A stretch of 64,000 nt of DNA from contig NC_003284.9 in the NCBI RefSeq assembly GCF_000002985.6, forward strand, positions 12,462,001 to 12,526,000, in the 5' to 3' direction. Shown here in pieces: positions 23,054 through 37,500 of this stretch. Every line of letters starts with the position of its first letter. Within the stretch, counting starts at the first letter, position 1. Source of the DNA: Caenorhabditis elegans. Lineage: Eukaryota; Nematoda; Chromadorea; Rhabditida; Rhabditidae. A model generated the notes under the pieces. The model saw nothing but the letters and a program-made list of their open reading frames with translations, ran no database searches and had not been told where the DNA came from. Made by a program: the position numbers and the translations under genes.

Positions 23054-26000
23054 ATGACGTCTCGATATATGGAACGTCTTGCAAAAATCGAGGAGGTACT
23101 TCTCATTGCAAATAAGAAAATCGATATTAACGAATTGAGAGCCGGGTGTAGCTACGGAGTTCCCGAATCTCTGCGACCGTTGGCATGGCGTTTGCTTCTG
23201 CACTATCTCCCATTGGAGCGTCACAAGTGGCAAACATTTTTGGCCGAACAGAGAGATAACTACGATCAGATGATTGAGCAGATAATCGTGGAGCCGGGAA
23301 CAGCGTCTTTGCAGCAAAGTGCTGCTCAAAATCAGGATAATGATCATGTATGTTTTGTTGTTTCGTTAAAGTTTAAAGAATTCAAGTTAAATAAAAGAAA
23401 GAAATAATGTAGACATCCCATAGATTCTTGTATTCAAATATGTTATTCCCCAAAAAGTTGTTTTTAAAGGCAAATACACTTTTGAAATTACATGACAAAC
23501 AAGATTTCAAAAAAAAACTTCAAATTGAAAGAATTTATACAAAATTTGAGTTTTCAACCTGTCTATAAAAATTACTTGTTTGAATCCTACAATGTCTAGA
23601 TACAATTTATTAAAATAGACTCAAAACTTGAAAATTATAGACACAGTTTTTCTAAAATTGTAATATGTATGTGAGGACTAAGTGAACTTTTCGACTGTAA
23701 ACAATGTAATTTTCAAACAATTTTTCCATCAAACTTCATTATTTTGGCAATGTTAAAGTGGTTTCAAAATTTTCTATTAGCACTACTCCACAGTTAAAAT
23801 TTTATGGATGGTGTGTCAAATCAATCCAGTTAAAACATAACCTTTTTACTCTATCAGTTTGCCGAATGATGTAATATACTTTATTAGCTACGATATAACA
23901 TTATTTTTTTAAAGCATTGAAATTGACACAAGCAAAACTGAATAACAAGTTTTTAATCCATAAAAAGAGATATGACTTCTAGAAATAAAGATTAATTTTT
24001 TGAAAATTGAATTATCTATCACCAACCTATCCGGGACTTTCCACTCAGTAGTTCACAAGTTAGAGATGTTTCATTTTTCTCATTTTGAGGTGCGCTACAG
24101 TAATCGCATGGGTTAAGTTCATCTGGTATTTCTTTCTGACCAATTTGCGAAACTATTTGGATTGTTGACTGTTCTGAACTTAGTTTCCAAACTAGTATTT
24201 ATTATTATATTTATTTTGATTTGAATGTAAAAAAATTGATACTCGAATTAACAACGAAAAACGTTTGCTTTTAAAGTTGTAAGTCCATTTTGTTTAGCCA
24301 AGAACCCTTTTTTTTTTCTAAATTTCCATGATCCCGTTTTTTAGAAATTCTTTAGATTCAAAACGATATCAATATTTCGAAAAGGTGCATCCCTCGTTAG
24401 TTCAAAAAGAGAAAAAAAAACAAAACTTGTGTTCTGTTTTTTGCGTAGGTGCGACACAAAACTTTATGACTCTAAGATACGTGGGAACTTTCGAATATCA
24501 AGTGCGGAAACGTTTTTTCTTCTCAGAACCTTTAATCTACTCCCTCAGTTCGGTTTTCCCAAGCGCTCCGAAAGTGTAGGTGGCGGATAAGAAATTAAAC
24601 ATCACAATTTATACTATTATAGGAACAGCTCAAAATAGAAAGCTTAGTATGCCACCTAAGAGCAAGAACCATATATGAGCTCAAAAAGAAATATGTTGAA
24701 TAATTAAGGATTTGTAGCTTTTAATCTTATTTCAAAGAGATTATCTATACTTTTTTTACGCATACAACTAAATACATTACACACCAATACAAGTTAATGA
24801 AATTAAGAATAGATACATATTTGTTCATGATTCATCAAGTTGAAAATATGATGCATATCTCATATCTGTATATCAGTTTAAAAAATACAATATCCCATAC
24901 AAATTAAAAATAAACTATGTACAAAATTGCATTTTTATTTTTAACAATTTGATTTATTAGTTGTTTCATTCTTCTTATAATTTGTTTGCAAGATATGAAC
25001 AATGACTGCAAATTTCATATATCGAATTCTCCCAGACCATTTAGAATTTGAATGGATAGAATCTTCAATTCTATCACTAACATTTAATTGATCATTCCTA
25101 TGATGTTTAAAAGTGTGCACTCAACAAATCCATTTTTGATATTTTATTCATTTTTAATTGGTAAGAGAGAAATAGAACAATATTAAATCTCCTAAAACTT
25201 GAGCACTCTAAAAAATGAATGAAGAATTAAAAAGCGCTAATCTAACACTAAAACAATTTTTGTACTTGAGATATGGCGTGTATTTTTGCGTAATCGTTCG
25301 AATGGACAAAATTGAATGGAATGTAAAGGATATTTCATCTCAAGTTCTTATACTGATCAAAAGATAACTACTTGAGATTATTTAAATTTGAAAAAGTTCC
25401 TCGTTGGGTTCACCATCTGTTTATACCGGTTTCGTATGCTGAGTGACACATTTTGTTACTTTGTTCCTTACGCGCCCTTCACAAATCAAGTCCATGTGAA
25501 ATGAGTTGACCTGCCGCCACCATTTTTGTCGGGACAGCAAACCCATCTCAAGTGGTGCAGGAATGCATAGACAACGTTTTTCCTCATAGCTAATTCAGAC
25601 AAAAAAGCGACACAAGACATATCTACGTCATCTGAGCGTCGGGTTCCGTAGTTTGATCAAACGATCGTTAATGGAGGCGGGTGACGATATGTGAATTTGA
25701 GCAGGAACCCACGTGTAGTTAAAGGATGTTCGAGAGCACTTTTGACGGATTAAAATTTCCAATTATTTTGGGCTCAACAATGACAAATCTGAGAGAAATG
25801 ATTCGAAAAAAAGGGATTAAAATAGATACGTCAACCAACTATTTCAATTCATTCTATCAGAAAGATGACTAATCAAATTGCAAACATTTTCAGCCACTCT
25901 CCGACCATCCAACCAGTGACTGGCAAGCATTCTTCCAAGACAACAAAGTTCTTTCACAAATCGACAAAGACGTTCGCCGACTGTATCCAGAAATACAATT

Positions 26001-28778
26001 TTTCCAACTGTTATCCAGATTTCCACATCAGCATGGAATGAAGTATCCCCTTTCTCGCAGAGTCATTAATCATCAGGAACTGCATTCACAAGAGTTTGGT
26101 GCAAATCGCGACGGAATAGTTGGAGTGAGTCTCTGCGATGTTTTGTTTGTGCCCTGTGTTGATAAATGCTAAGAAAAAGTGTAGATTAGCAGAAACTATT
26201 TTACTATCAAAAATTGGATTATAAAAAAAGTTTGCTCTTTTCATGAATGTAATCGTGTTGTTGTTAGAGCAAAAAAGCTGAAAAGATCAAAAAGATATCT
26301 GCGCGATGTTTGTATTATTGCAAAATCATCATATAGACGCAAAATATTAACTGAATAATTATCAAATTACAGTGTGTCAAGACAAACATTGCAAAACAAA
26401 GTCAAGACGAGAATCAGGCGCCCAATTCAGAATTCCACTGGCATGTAAGGATTTTTGCATGTTTCATTTTAGGGTTCTATTGGCAAAAGTAATTATAGAT
26501 TTTCAGCAATTTTTTGAGTATTCCTACAAGTTTTCACAAGAGTCTTTAGTCTTTAGAAAAAATTGTTTCAATTTAATGCCAAACATACTAAATCAATTTA
26601 TTATTAAGATTGTTGAGCGAATCCTCTTCATCTACGCCAAACTCAACCCCGGAGTTCAATACGTGCAAGGAATGAATGAGCTGGTTGCCCCAATCTACTA
26701 CGTGTTCGCCAATGATGCTGACGATGAATGGGCCGCATATGCTGAAGCGGACACTTTTTTTTGCTTTCAGGTGAAACCCCATTTTTATTCAAACTTTAAT
26801 AGTGTGCTTTAAGCTTTAGCCAGTGTAAGATCAAGAAGTATTTTTGTATTAGCTTTGTGCGCAGACGTTGGTTGTTGACTTAGCAATTTGATTAGTAGCT
26901 TAAATTTATTGAACTTTTTATTAAATTTGTTATTTTTTTACAGCAACTCATGAGTGAAGTCAAGGACAACTTCATTAAAAAGCTCGACGATAGTAACTGT
27001 GGAATTGGTATGTGAAAACGATGTTAGACAAGGAAGTGTAACGTTTTCGAAATGCTCCCCTTTCATTCAGCTTTAAATCTTATCATAGGATTGAGCAGAC
27101 AAGCCAATAATTCAATGACTGATCATAAACACACGCTTGCAAATGTGAGAACATTTCCTAAAGTTTTGAGATTCTTTGTGCTTTGAACTTTAGCTTCTCA
27201 TGAATGTTTTTTTCAGTGATTATTTTTTTTGCGCAAAAAAGTTTCGCACAAACATCGATAACATCAGTAGTTCTCAAGAAATGGAGGCACACACAAAACA
27301 CAAATGAATCATGCGTTGCAACAAAATCTTTTCTTTTAGAATCGAGCATGTCAGCTTTTCATAATTTGATCTCAACTTTTGATACGGAGCTTCACAAGCA
27401 TCTCACACTGACACTGGAAATTAAACCACAGGTAAACTGAAGCTAGAATTTCATGATTAAAAAATGGGTTGGAAATTTTTCCTTGCTTTTTGAAACTATT
27501 ATACTAACTATACCAATAAAACAATATATCTTGAACTACAAAATCATTAAATTTACAGTTCTACGCTTTCCGCTGGCTTTCGTTGCTTCTCAGCCAGGAG
27601 TTTCCACTTCCAGACGTCATCACCCTTTGGGATGCTCTTTTCTCCGATCCTCAACGGTAAAACTTAACATTGTTTCACCATGTTCATGGTTGCTCTTCTT
27701 TGTAGATTTGCCCTTCTTCAGTACGTGTGCCTTGCGATGATGGAATTGAAACGCGAGCCTCTGATCAACGGAGACTTCCCATTTTGTGTGCGGCTTCTAC
27801 AGGTAAATAAAATATTCTCACATCAAAACACAAAATCGCGTTCTCAGTTTTCAGTCGACCTTCATTATATGTAAAAGAAAACTTACAGAAAGTTTTTTTT
27901 TCTGAAAATTTTAAGAAATATTTTTGTTTTGATCTCTTTTAATCTCTATTCTATGCTCTTTTCGTTTTCACATTATCATTTAAGATTTTAGAACATTAAA
28001 ACTTGAAAAGTTCCTGGGAATTCGTGCGATCTTTGCAACATTATGTTTTGTATCCTAATATGAAAAGTCCGGCTTCGCGCTCTCACACAGAGTTCAACAC
28101 AAATATCAAGTATCACATCTTGATATCTAGAGCAAAAACACGAGACAAGTAGGAAAAGGTGGCTTGATGTTTCTAAATTGAGAGCAAAGTTTATGACAGA
28201 CTGGGAAACATCAGGTTTATTGGGTTTTTTTTTTCAAAGGAACATATCTTTAAAATGACGCAACGCCTAGCTAAATGTGTCTCACACTTGATGGATAAGA
28301 TGGCAAGTGACGAATGCGACATTCAACTAGGTTTTTATAGCTTAATTTAAGGTAGGTACTCGAAACTTAAATAGTGCGTGTTTTGAAACATTCATAATCT
28401 GTTTTTGTGGTTCTGATAACATGCTTTCAGCTTTTATAACCCCTTTTTACGTAATCAGAAAATGCTTCGAATATACTCTTATGCTCAAAGGTCTATCTAA
28501 TCCGCAGTTATTTTGTGAAGCAACTAAGCCGACAGATCACATATATTAAAATATAATCACAAGAAAAAAGATTGCAGAGACTCAAATCAAGTCAAACTTT
28601 TAAATTTCAGAACTATCCCGACACCGATATTGCAAAAATCGTCGCATTTGCGCAGGACATTCGAGATGGAAAAGCCTTGCGCCCAATAGCCAAGGAAATA
28701 TCGAAAGGGAGCAAGATCGCAAGGCATGCTCGGCAACTCTCCGACACACTGCGTAATCTGTCAATTATAAAAAAATAG
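23054..28778 (+). CDS. tbc-13: TBC-domain Rab GTPase-activating protein, TBC1D13 family
   Basis: Predicted to speed GTP hydrolysis by a Rab (vertebrate TBC1D13 acts on Rab35 in membrane traffic). Nine exons (23054-23347, 25894-26124, 26373-26444, 26609-26770, 26944-27007, 27340-27431, 27559-27656, 27706-27802, 28611-28778) join in phase to 425 residues; TBC1D13 proteins are about 400. Both catalytic fingers are present: IDKDVRR gives IxxDxxR with Arg at about 127, and YVQGMNE gives Gln at about 219. Further family signatures are AEADTFFCF, IKPQFYAFRWL and LPDVITLWDALFSD. Introns 1 (2.5 kb) and 8 (0.8 kb) are large; the others are short. The ATG follows TTTCAGA, suggesting trans-splicing. Symbol recalled from family and linkage with atf-6. 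Confidence 0.9.
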
Positions 28779-30864
28779 ATAATGAATTCAAACCATACAG
28801 CTCTCCCTCTCATTCCTTAGGTAGCTTTCAAAATATAGGCCATCCCATGTTTCACTTCTTCCGTTTTCTTCGTTTTTCTTTCTACGTATGTAGTGTCGCA
28901 ATGTGGAAAGGAAATCGAAATAACATCGGAAACGTTTCGTTACTATAAATAAGATGAAACTTTATACTATATTCAATTTTATTAATCACATTTTTCGTGT
29001 AATATCACGAAAACAAAATAGGGTTCCTCATTTCTCTTACACTTTGGTCATTTTGCTTCCCCCCCACTCAACTTTTCACCTACTTTGACATTTTTTACTT
29101 GTCCAGAACGCAGTGTGCCTTAACAGTTATATTCGTTGCCAAGATTTATCTTTACAGCTCATGCCCCCTCCCATGCCCTTGTGTTCTAAATAATTGTCCA
29201 TTCAAATGTTTTCGCATAATTTATCGCATAACAAACATGATTCACACTCCTATTTCACTTTATCAGTAGAACATTTCTTCTAATCCAATCAGAACTGGCA
29301 CAGAACAGAAAAGGCCAAGATCAGGTTGTGTGTTTTGAACCAGCCTTTTTTCGGCCTTGTTTCTGGATGGGTGCAACTAATGAGAGTACTCCGGAGCAAG
29401 CAAAATGGGTCATTGTGAACGAAAATCGTCGTCAGAAAAGCCCCATCATAAATGTATGACGGGTCCCGCGGCGCATTGAGTAGATATGACGTAGTTGATG
29501 ACAACAATTACAAGGACTCTATTCTGCTGATCCGAGTTCATCTCATCAGAACAGTATTCTCTTAATGATTATAAAATGGGAATGTGAATTTAGAACTTTG
29601 AGCATAATTTTTCATTGTTCTAATGTTCCTTCTTTTGTCTCAAAAATTCGGTTCTCTTTCTTCTTGTGTTCGAATGTGCTCATAATTAAAATGCATTTTC
29701 TTCCAATCAACCGGCCAAAAAAGTTTTGAATAAACCTGTTTACAACACAATTCTACAATCTCGTAAACTGAGAAAAGTTGTGCATTGAACCACAGAAAGG
29801 AATGGTGCACGAATCAGAAGCACAACAGGAAACCCTACGTAAAAGGTCCATGGGACAAGAAGGAAGTGGCTACCTTTGGGTACAACGTCATTTGAGAATA
29901 GTCGCAAGTGGGCATAACCAAACTAGATCCAAAACTGACCACTACACGAACAGAACTGAACTGATAAGATAACTATTATCAAAAGAGCAATGTCGAATGT
30001 TCATCAAAACACGAACCTTTTAATGCGAGGAACATCCCATTTAAGGTCAACGGAAAATAGTTCCCAAGTTCCTACCTGGTTTTTAGTTTGTTCAATTTTC
30101 AAAATCGTGGCAGAGATCAAAATTTGTAATTTTATTTTGCTTTGAGCGGTGATCCTTAAAACTCCGTTAACCTTATTTTTGTAACGTATTTTTTACTTCG
30201 GAAACTTGCAACTACTTGATCTACATCTGTCAGGTGTGTCAACTTGAGCGATTCAAGTTTCATTGTTTCTCGAAAATCACAGATGGAATACAGTAAACTA
30301 AAGATTTCCATCAACGTCAGCGGTTACTCCAGTTTCTTTTAAGATTAGCCATAAACGATCACAAACATTTTGAAGCGATTCGACACTTGAGCTAATCGGG
30401 CCTTTGATTCTTCAACTCTGAACAGTTTAGATACGATAATCTTTGCCCACTTCGGACACTACACTTCTTCGGAACCACTTCAATGTTTCACACGCGGACA
30501 CTGTCGTCATCGTCGTCGTTTCTTTGATCAAATCTCAACAGTCTCAATTTAAAGAATTCTACAGCTACTTTCGGTCGGGCGGTCTCCGGAGCGTTCGTGA
30601 TGTCTCATAAGGGGCGGTCTCGAAATCTGTCCAATCTGTGTTTTAGCTCTTCGTAAAAACAGAGAGCATTAAGGCAAGTCTTTTTCTCTGCAGCGCCAAA
30701 GTTTTTGGTTTTCTACTGACCGCCGCTTGGCACTGCCCCTTTTCTTCACGTCTTCTAGTTTGCTCGACGCTCTTCAGCTCAACTCCTCCCACCGACCGCT
30801 TCATCTTTAGATTTTTCATATCTTCTGTCGCCGGGCGCAGAACATAGTCGTCTGATCTGAAATT
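28779..30864. other. spacer between tbc-13 and lipase gene
   Basis: No gene is supported. AATAAA-like hexamers for tbc-13 are not sharp. The stretch 30.45-30.86 kb is richer in G+C (CGTCGTCGT, GGCGGTCTC and similar) and is the probable lipase promoter. Open frames near 29.78 and 29.29 kb lack splice support. Confidence 0.55.
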
Positions 30865-33617
30865 ATGCTTAACAATATTCTCATTCTTGCTGCACTGTCC
30901 TGTACGGCAGCCATGGCAGACATCTTCGGACCACTCTCAGATCACTTCATCAGTCACCTTAACAAGTAAGTTGAATTTTCGCTTTCTGAAAAAAAATCAT
31001 GCATTTGACTTTAACTTTGGAAGTATAAATTTTTTTCTCAATCACTTTTCTGCTTATTCTGATCCTATTAATCAATCACATGTTTTTTTATCAGAGGTGT
31101 TCGAAGAGTTTTTTTTTCTGAATTTGATTTTTATTGTCACTGATCTAGATTTTCCACTATACATTTATAAATGGCTAGTCTGTTTTTTTTTCTTTTCATC
31201 GTGTTCTTTGATTTATTTAAATTAACTTTTGATAGAATATCGTCATTTTCTACATTTCACCCTCACTTCCTTTTATAATTTCATCAATCAGTTAGATATT
31301 GAGATGATCTATGCTTTTTTATTTTCAAAAGTCTGATAGACATGGAAGATTTTTGGACTTTCCTTTTTTTTTTGCTGAGCTCATCTGTTGGTACTTACAT
31401 TAAAGGCTCATACTTGTTTCATGTTTTATAGTCTGTTGTTACTCTTTGATGTTTGTTTGTGAACTAGCCACCCATAAATAAGGAAGAAATGATGGCTGAT
31501 CAGAACACACATTTGTAAATGATGTGACTTTATTTTTGACATTTCCAGACGGCCTAAACGAAATGATGCGTTGCTCCGTCAAATCTCGGCTTTTGGAGAA
31601 ACAGGTTCATTCGGTGGAAAAGTGTTCTCAGAAGAAAAGGTATGAATAATGTTGGGTAGTTATGGTGTGAACTTTCCATCAACCGTGATTTTGTGTTCTG
31701 ATCAAGACTTGATGCTGGTCACAAAAAAGGCTGTTCCTTTAGCGCAAATAGCCATTCTGACGTCGTTTCTAGCTAGTCTCAAATGTAGGTGTAGGTGGTA
31801 ATCAGGTCTTTGGCAGAGACAATGGGTTGGGCTTTTTAATGCGTGGGAACTTTCAAATGCTCTCAGCATTAACTCTAAGAAAACGTAGCATACAAAAAAA
31901 AACTACGTAATAACGAAACATTCCAATGGGCCCCACGCAATTTTCATTCCGGCTCATTGAAGATTGACAGCATAACATTGGACCTTTCTATTTTGTGTTT
32001 TTGTTGGAGAAATATTATAAGGTCACCCAAAAGTAACTCAAAAAATGGCTGCACATTTCCTTTTTCCTTCTACGTATTTCCCTAAAAGGTCCAAGAATAG
32101 AAAAAAAATAAAGCAACCTTTTTGATCGGACACCGTCAATCACAATCATCATAATAGAGAGCACAAATACTTCGTCATTGCGGTGGCGGAGCACAGATAA
32201 CTCAGTCTACTTTAAGGGATCAGGAAACGCGAAACGCACAGAAAGAGAAGTCTTAAAACAAAATGATAAAATGACGTTTTAAAACTTCTTGGATTTTTTC
32301 TATAAATATATATATAAACGAAGTTTAGCTAGGAAACACACCAATCGTCTTCATACATGGAAACTCTGACTCAGCATTAAAATTTGGTGATGGTCCATTC
32401 CAGTCAGGATGGGATGAGATTTTGAAGTATTTCATGTCAAAAGACTATACATTGGCTGAGCTTTACGGTATCACTTATGGAGACCGAAACATTTCAAATT
32501 CATACATCAGGTGAGTGGTCGTGACTATATAAGTTTAGACTGGAATTTCACAATTTTTCAGGCATTTCAACTGTCAAAATGTGCAGCTTCACCGACGATT
32601 TCTCGAGTTTGTCTTACATTACACAAAAGCCAAACAAATCAACATTGTTGCGCACTCTATGGGTGTCAGCATTGCCCGAAAAGCGATTCAGGGTGGCGAG
32701 GTACTGTGAAAAAATAACATCAGAATACATTGACATTTATTGTGCTCTCTTTTAGTTTGTGACCAAAACTGAGTCTTGCGACATCGGACCCAACCTATCG
32801 CATCGAATTGGCACTTTCATTGCTCTTGCGTCAGCAAACTATGGAATGTGCCCATGTCAACATGCATTTGCCTTTCCAGCTTGCGGAATGGAAGTAAGTA
32901 TATCTTATCTTGAATAACGTCACTCTGGTGCTTATTGTAATGACTCAGTAAGAGTCTATGAATAGTTACAATGCCTCTTAAAACTAAAAACTGTACTCAT
33001 TTTTTTGTAATTTCCAGACGGGATTCTTTCCTGGCACCTGCCCAGAAATGACTTGTTCATCTCAAGATGTGAATATATCAGAGACGTGCGGAGAAGTACC
33101 CTACTCCAACTATCTGATGAACCTGAATAATAGTGGAAAGAAGGACGCATCATTTGTTGCAAGCTTATGGAGTGATGGTGAGTAATACCTATAACAAAAA
33201 TATATCACATAAAAAACTTATTCGATTATCGGATTAATCTTTCCAACATTTAAACCGGAATTTCGATCGGAACTGAATATGAAACTATTAACACCTACAC
33301 CTTATATTTAGAACGTTTAGATTTAACAAAATAGAACATAAACGAATAAGCTAATTCAGTTTATTCCAGACGATGAAATTCTTGGAAAAGGAAACATGGT
33401 TTGGGGACGGCAAACGTCTTTAGTTCCACATTCAGATATGCGTAAGGTGAGTCACTGCAAACGAAATTTATAGAAAGAAATGTACTAACTTGTTCAATTT
33501 CAGATCTACAGTGATTTGAAACATAACGATGTTAAACTGTTAACTGCCGAAGACCAGTACAATATCATTCATATGAACGATCAAAAATTCAGTCTTCACG
33601 AAACAACGGAATACTAA
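30865..33617 (+). CDS. secreted class 2 lipase-like alpha/beta hydrolase
   Basis: Eight exons (30865-30965, 31549-31639, 32329-32510, 32562-32700, 32756-32893, 33018-33177, 33370-33446, 33504-33617) join in phase to 333 residues. A signal peptide (MLNNILILAALSCTAAMA) indicates secretion. The fold markers are an oxyanion strand TPIVFIHGNSDSA near residue 74 and a nucleophile elbow AHSMG with Ser157. Asp is offered by SLWSDGDDEI and His by LKHNDVKLL (about 303), completing a plausible triad. Several Cys pairs (CPCQH, FPAC, GTCPEMTC) fit an extracellular enzyme. Worms have a family of such lipases (lips genes); I cannot say which member this is. Introns 1 and 2 are long (583 and 689 bases). The substrate is unknown; lipid or ester hydrolysis is an inference from the family. 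Confidence 0.88.
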
Positions 33618-34406
33618 TTCTATCGTTATAAGTTAATATTTCAATTTTATTATGGTCATAATTTGCAACCACTTGTCATTCATTTCCATCCCATCCTCGA
33701 TTTCCATGATCATCATCTCTACTACAAAATTATCATTAATATTTCTGAATAGACTACCTACTTTCAATGTGATACTCATGTTGTATCTTCCGGTTGTATC
33801 CTCATTAAGCAATTAACGGGTCGTTATAATTTTCTTTTACCATGTTTTGTTCAAATTTGTAATCACTACTTCGTTTGTTCTTTCTTTCTTATTACTGCTA
33901 GTTTTTTGTTGTTGTAGCGCTTTTAATGCTTGTAATTTTGGGAATATTTGATTCAATTCCAAAAACATTTGGTAAAGTATTTTTACTAACTTTATTTTTT
34001 TTATAATATTATAATTTGAGATAAACAAATAGATGTAAGTGTATGAACCTTTTGATTTCATATCACGAACCAAATAGATCAATGCAACACATTTTTCATT
34101 CAATGCTTAGATTAACTATGTTTCCGGGATTATTAGTAGGCGCTGACTAGTGAGATGGATTAATTGACAATCTTTGCTTTCAAAATTTTTGCAACATCAA
34201 ACTAGCAAATATTATAGCAATTGATCTGAAAACAAAATAGCACAATGTACAACAATGTAGCACAATAGAACAATGTAAACTTCGTACGCTCTCTCAAAAA
34301 TCTTCTAGAAAGAATTATTTCTCAGAATTATTGAGAACATGTTGTAATCAGTTAACAACTTTTATGACAACTTATGTGTACACTGTAGTGGTGAACGTAT
34401 GCACAG
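33618..34406. other. lipase 3' flank, no gene
   Basis: AT-rich spacer. The minus-strand open frame at 33837-34103 is rich in Ile, Lys and Leu, as expected of AT-rich noncoding sequence, and has no splice or homology support. Confidence 0.55.
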
Positions 34407-34418
34407 AAAACATGTTAA

Positions 34419-34595
34419 GGTACTTGTGTATTATACCCCTCATTTTTAAAATTAATTAAATTATAAAATGTGATGTTTTCCCTATTGAGGGATAGAAATG
34501 TTTCTTCCCTAAACCCATAAATACAAAAACTCCACACTTTTTTATATTAAAAAAATAATTTGTTTTAAAAATGAGGGGTATAATACACAAGTACC
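34419..34595. mobile_element. short inverted-repeat element (MITE-like)
   Basis: A perfect 33-base inverted repeat brackets 111 bases. The left arm, 34419-34451, begins GGTACTTGTGTATTATACCC; the right arm, 34563-34595, is its exact reverse complement. AACATG also occurs just outside both arms, offset by a few bases, so the original arms may be longer. The interior is AT-rich and noncoding. Target-site duplication is not clear. The form fits a small non-autonomous DNA transposon; the family is unknown. Confidence 0.7.
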
Positions 34596-37500
34596 CATGT
34601 TCATGACAAAATACAATGAAAGTTAAACATTTTTCCAGAAAGCTGTAATATTTTTCAAACAGGTTTCGAAAATGAGAGATTTGCAAAAAACCCCTTCTAA
34701 TTTTTTGCACAAAATTAGGGAGTTTTTCAAATTTGAGCCAACTTTTCTCACTCCATTATTGTTTCTAGCGTATGCTTCAAACTTGACTGATATTTTTGCA
34801 ATAGCAGAATAGAATTTAGTTGTGACATGTGTTTTATGTTTATCAGAAAATTTCAGTTTATGTCTTAACCAGTTTTGTCCGCTTTTCAAACATGAATTTG
34901 TTTTTAAATTTGATTTGAAATAATTGAAAACTGTGCTAGAAAATTACAAGTTACAATTTATAGTGACAATAACAAAATCCACAGCTTTTTGTTTCTTATA
35001 CTGATTTCTTTTCAAATTTGTAATTTTTAATATTCGATTTCTAATCAAGTTCTTTATTCGACCTCTCCACTTATTCATCTTGAACAAATGCGGAAATATT
35101 TCAACCGAACTTCCTCCAATGGGCAGAATTGATCCATCGCAACTGAGGCTGCACATCACGAAAGCGACCGTTCTTGAAACATAGTTTAATTATAGTGCAC
35201 TATTTTGTTAGTGCATCGTGCGTCACCATTGGCAATGCCGCAAGGTTCCTGATGGATAAAACGCAAATGATTTGCATTAGGATTCTCGGTTAAATATCAT
35301 TTTGATCCAGCAAGATGAGCAATTTGGAAACAAAATTTTGAATTTCGTGCAAACCCAAAACTAGCTCATATTTATAATTCCTTGAAGACATTCCAAAATT
35401 GTTAATGAGATTTTTTCATTTCGTAGGAGATCCAAGTTCACCAATATTGTAGTTTCGTTTTCCTACTTATTAGGTATTCTCGCAAGCTCTTCTCAAACTT
35501 AGTTTGCCAATAATTTAGTAAGTCAAGAAAAGTTAAACTTTCAACTTTTGGCTTCTTCTATGTATAATAGGGATTCGACGCAGTGATCATACAATTTCCG
35601 AAAAAGAAGTTAATTTAAGAGCTTTGAGATCCGTTCGCAAATCCGACAAAAATGTTGGTTAGGAACGCCGCCTAAGCTTGTTTTCAGCGTTGTTTTCTCC
35701 GAATGTCTTGTTGTTTCATTTTGATAATAGCAGGTGACTTGGAACATATATTTTTTGAGGTGTCTGGTACGACAATCATCATAACACATCTAATAGGCTT
35801 AGGTGCATGGCGTTCGTTTTGTTATAATCTGATCTTTCACATCGATTACTATATCTTAATAAAATTATCCGCACGATGTGTCTGTCTTTGAATCATATTG
35901 AAAGACAAATCTTACTTGGTTCTGTGATGCCGTTCGAGTCAGTCTTAAATCAAACAGGGATGTAATCATGGTTATTATAGTAATTTTACATCATATTGTT
36001 GGCATTTTTCAGATAACCAGAGTAACGTCAGATACCGTCATTGTCAGCCTAGATATTGGAAAACAACACGATTATTTTTTCTAAAAGCTTACTCTCCCAA
36101 AGGCTCTGTCAGGGCTCTAAACAATGTTGGTTCAAATGTGGAATTGGACATCTAATTAAAAAAAAACATATGAAAACAAACTTTATCGTCTCTCTTACTC
36201 TTGCTTAGCGTCAGATGTGCGTGGCAATTGAAAATTTTTAGCAATAGGCAAATTCGGTTTTGCTGGTTTTGTTGTATTTTTAGGTAATCGAGAACTTGGC
36301 TGATTGGCAAATTTACGAAATCGCAGGTTACCGGATGAAGATTTAGATATCTCGAAAAATAAACAGCTAATATCGATATAGTTTATCTTTTCAATTTTCC
36401 GTTAGTCATTATTGACAGTTTTGGCGAACGCTGCTTTTTGGAAATTTCGGTAGTTTTTTTTTCAAGTTCGAAGTTAAATTTTGAGAATGAACAAATATTA
36501 TATAGTGGAATGAAAAAAATTGCTAATTCAAACAAATCTGTTAAAATCTAATTTTAAAGGTACATTTACTACACAGGTACAAAGGTAGATAAATAATTTA
36601 TAGTAAAATCATCTATTTTGGAAGTGAATATACCGAAATGAAAAGCAAAATATTATTTGAGGACTAATGATTTTGACGGCAATTGCCTAAAAGTAAATTT
36701 CGTGAGCACCTTTTCTGGGTGGCAATTGATGGCACACAAATTTTCCACCACTGAAATGTTAATTTCATTTTAAGATAATATTTTAAATTTGTTAAGTGAA
36801 GTTTATTACACTTAGAGAAAAAATCGATGTTTCCAACACAGCACGGGACTCTCTTAAAGCATAAAATAAAAAATTAAGTTAAAGAAATTAAAAACCGATA
36901 ACCAAAATCGAAATGTGTTTTAATCTGTGTTTGCATTAAAACTCAATTTTCTTTTTCTTTCTCATAATCTTTGATCCTTTAAAGTTAATTGTTTCAACGG
37001 CTAACGACAGTATTCCTATGTCGAGTACTTTGAACATTATGCTTCTCTACAACCAAACTACACACTCTTCACTTTTTATACCCCACTTTTTCCGATGAAT
37101 ATGAAATGATGCTATCCCTGGAGTAAATCTGACAAAGATCAACAGTGCAGCAGTTGAATGAGCTAGAATTCAAACAATTCAAAAACACAAGAAGAAGTGT
37201 ATTTCAAGCTGTTTGATCAGTTCAAAAATTATTTCCTGTTATCGAAAACCAAAGATGAACATGTCGGCAAGGTTTATAGGTCACTTCAAAAAGGGCAGTA
37301 TCTTCCTTGAAAAGTGTGTCAGAATTTATGAATATCCGTTTACTTTATCTGCGGTAAAATGTTTAATATCACATGAATAAATTGTGACAGCAGGAAAATA
37401 AAAAAAAACAGCTGGAAATTCTGATAGAGAGGGAAAATGCTTAAAAAACGATAACAAAGTACAGAAGTATTCGTTAAAACGGTATGTTGAAAAGATCATA

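Noticed and set aside
25312..25334. mir-1-like sequence (TGGAATGTAAAGGATATTTC)
   Set aside because: It shares the first eleven bases of the mir-1 family, but neither flank contains a complementary arm that would fold a pre-miRNA hairpin.
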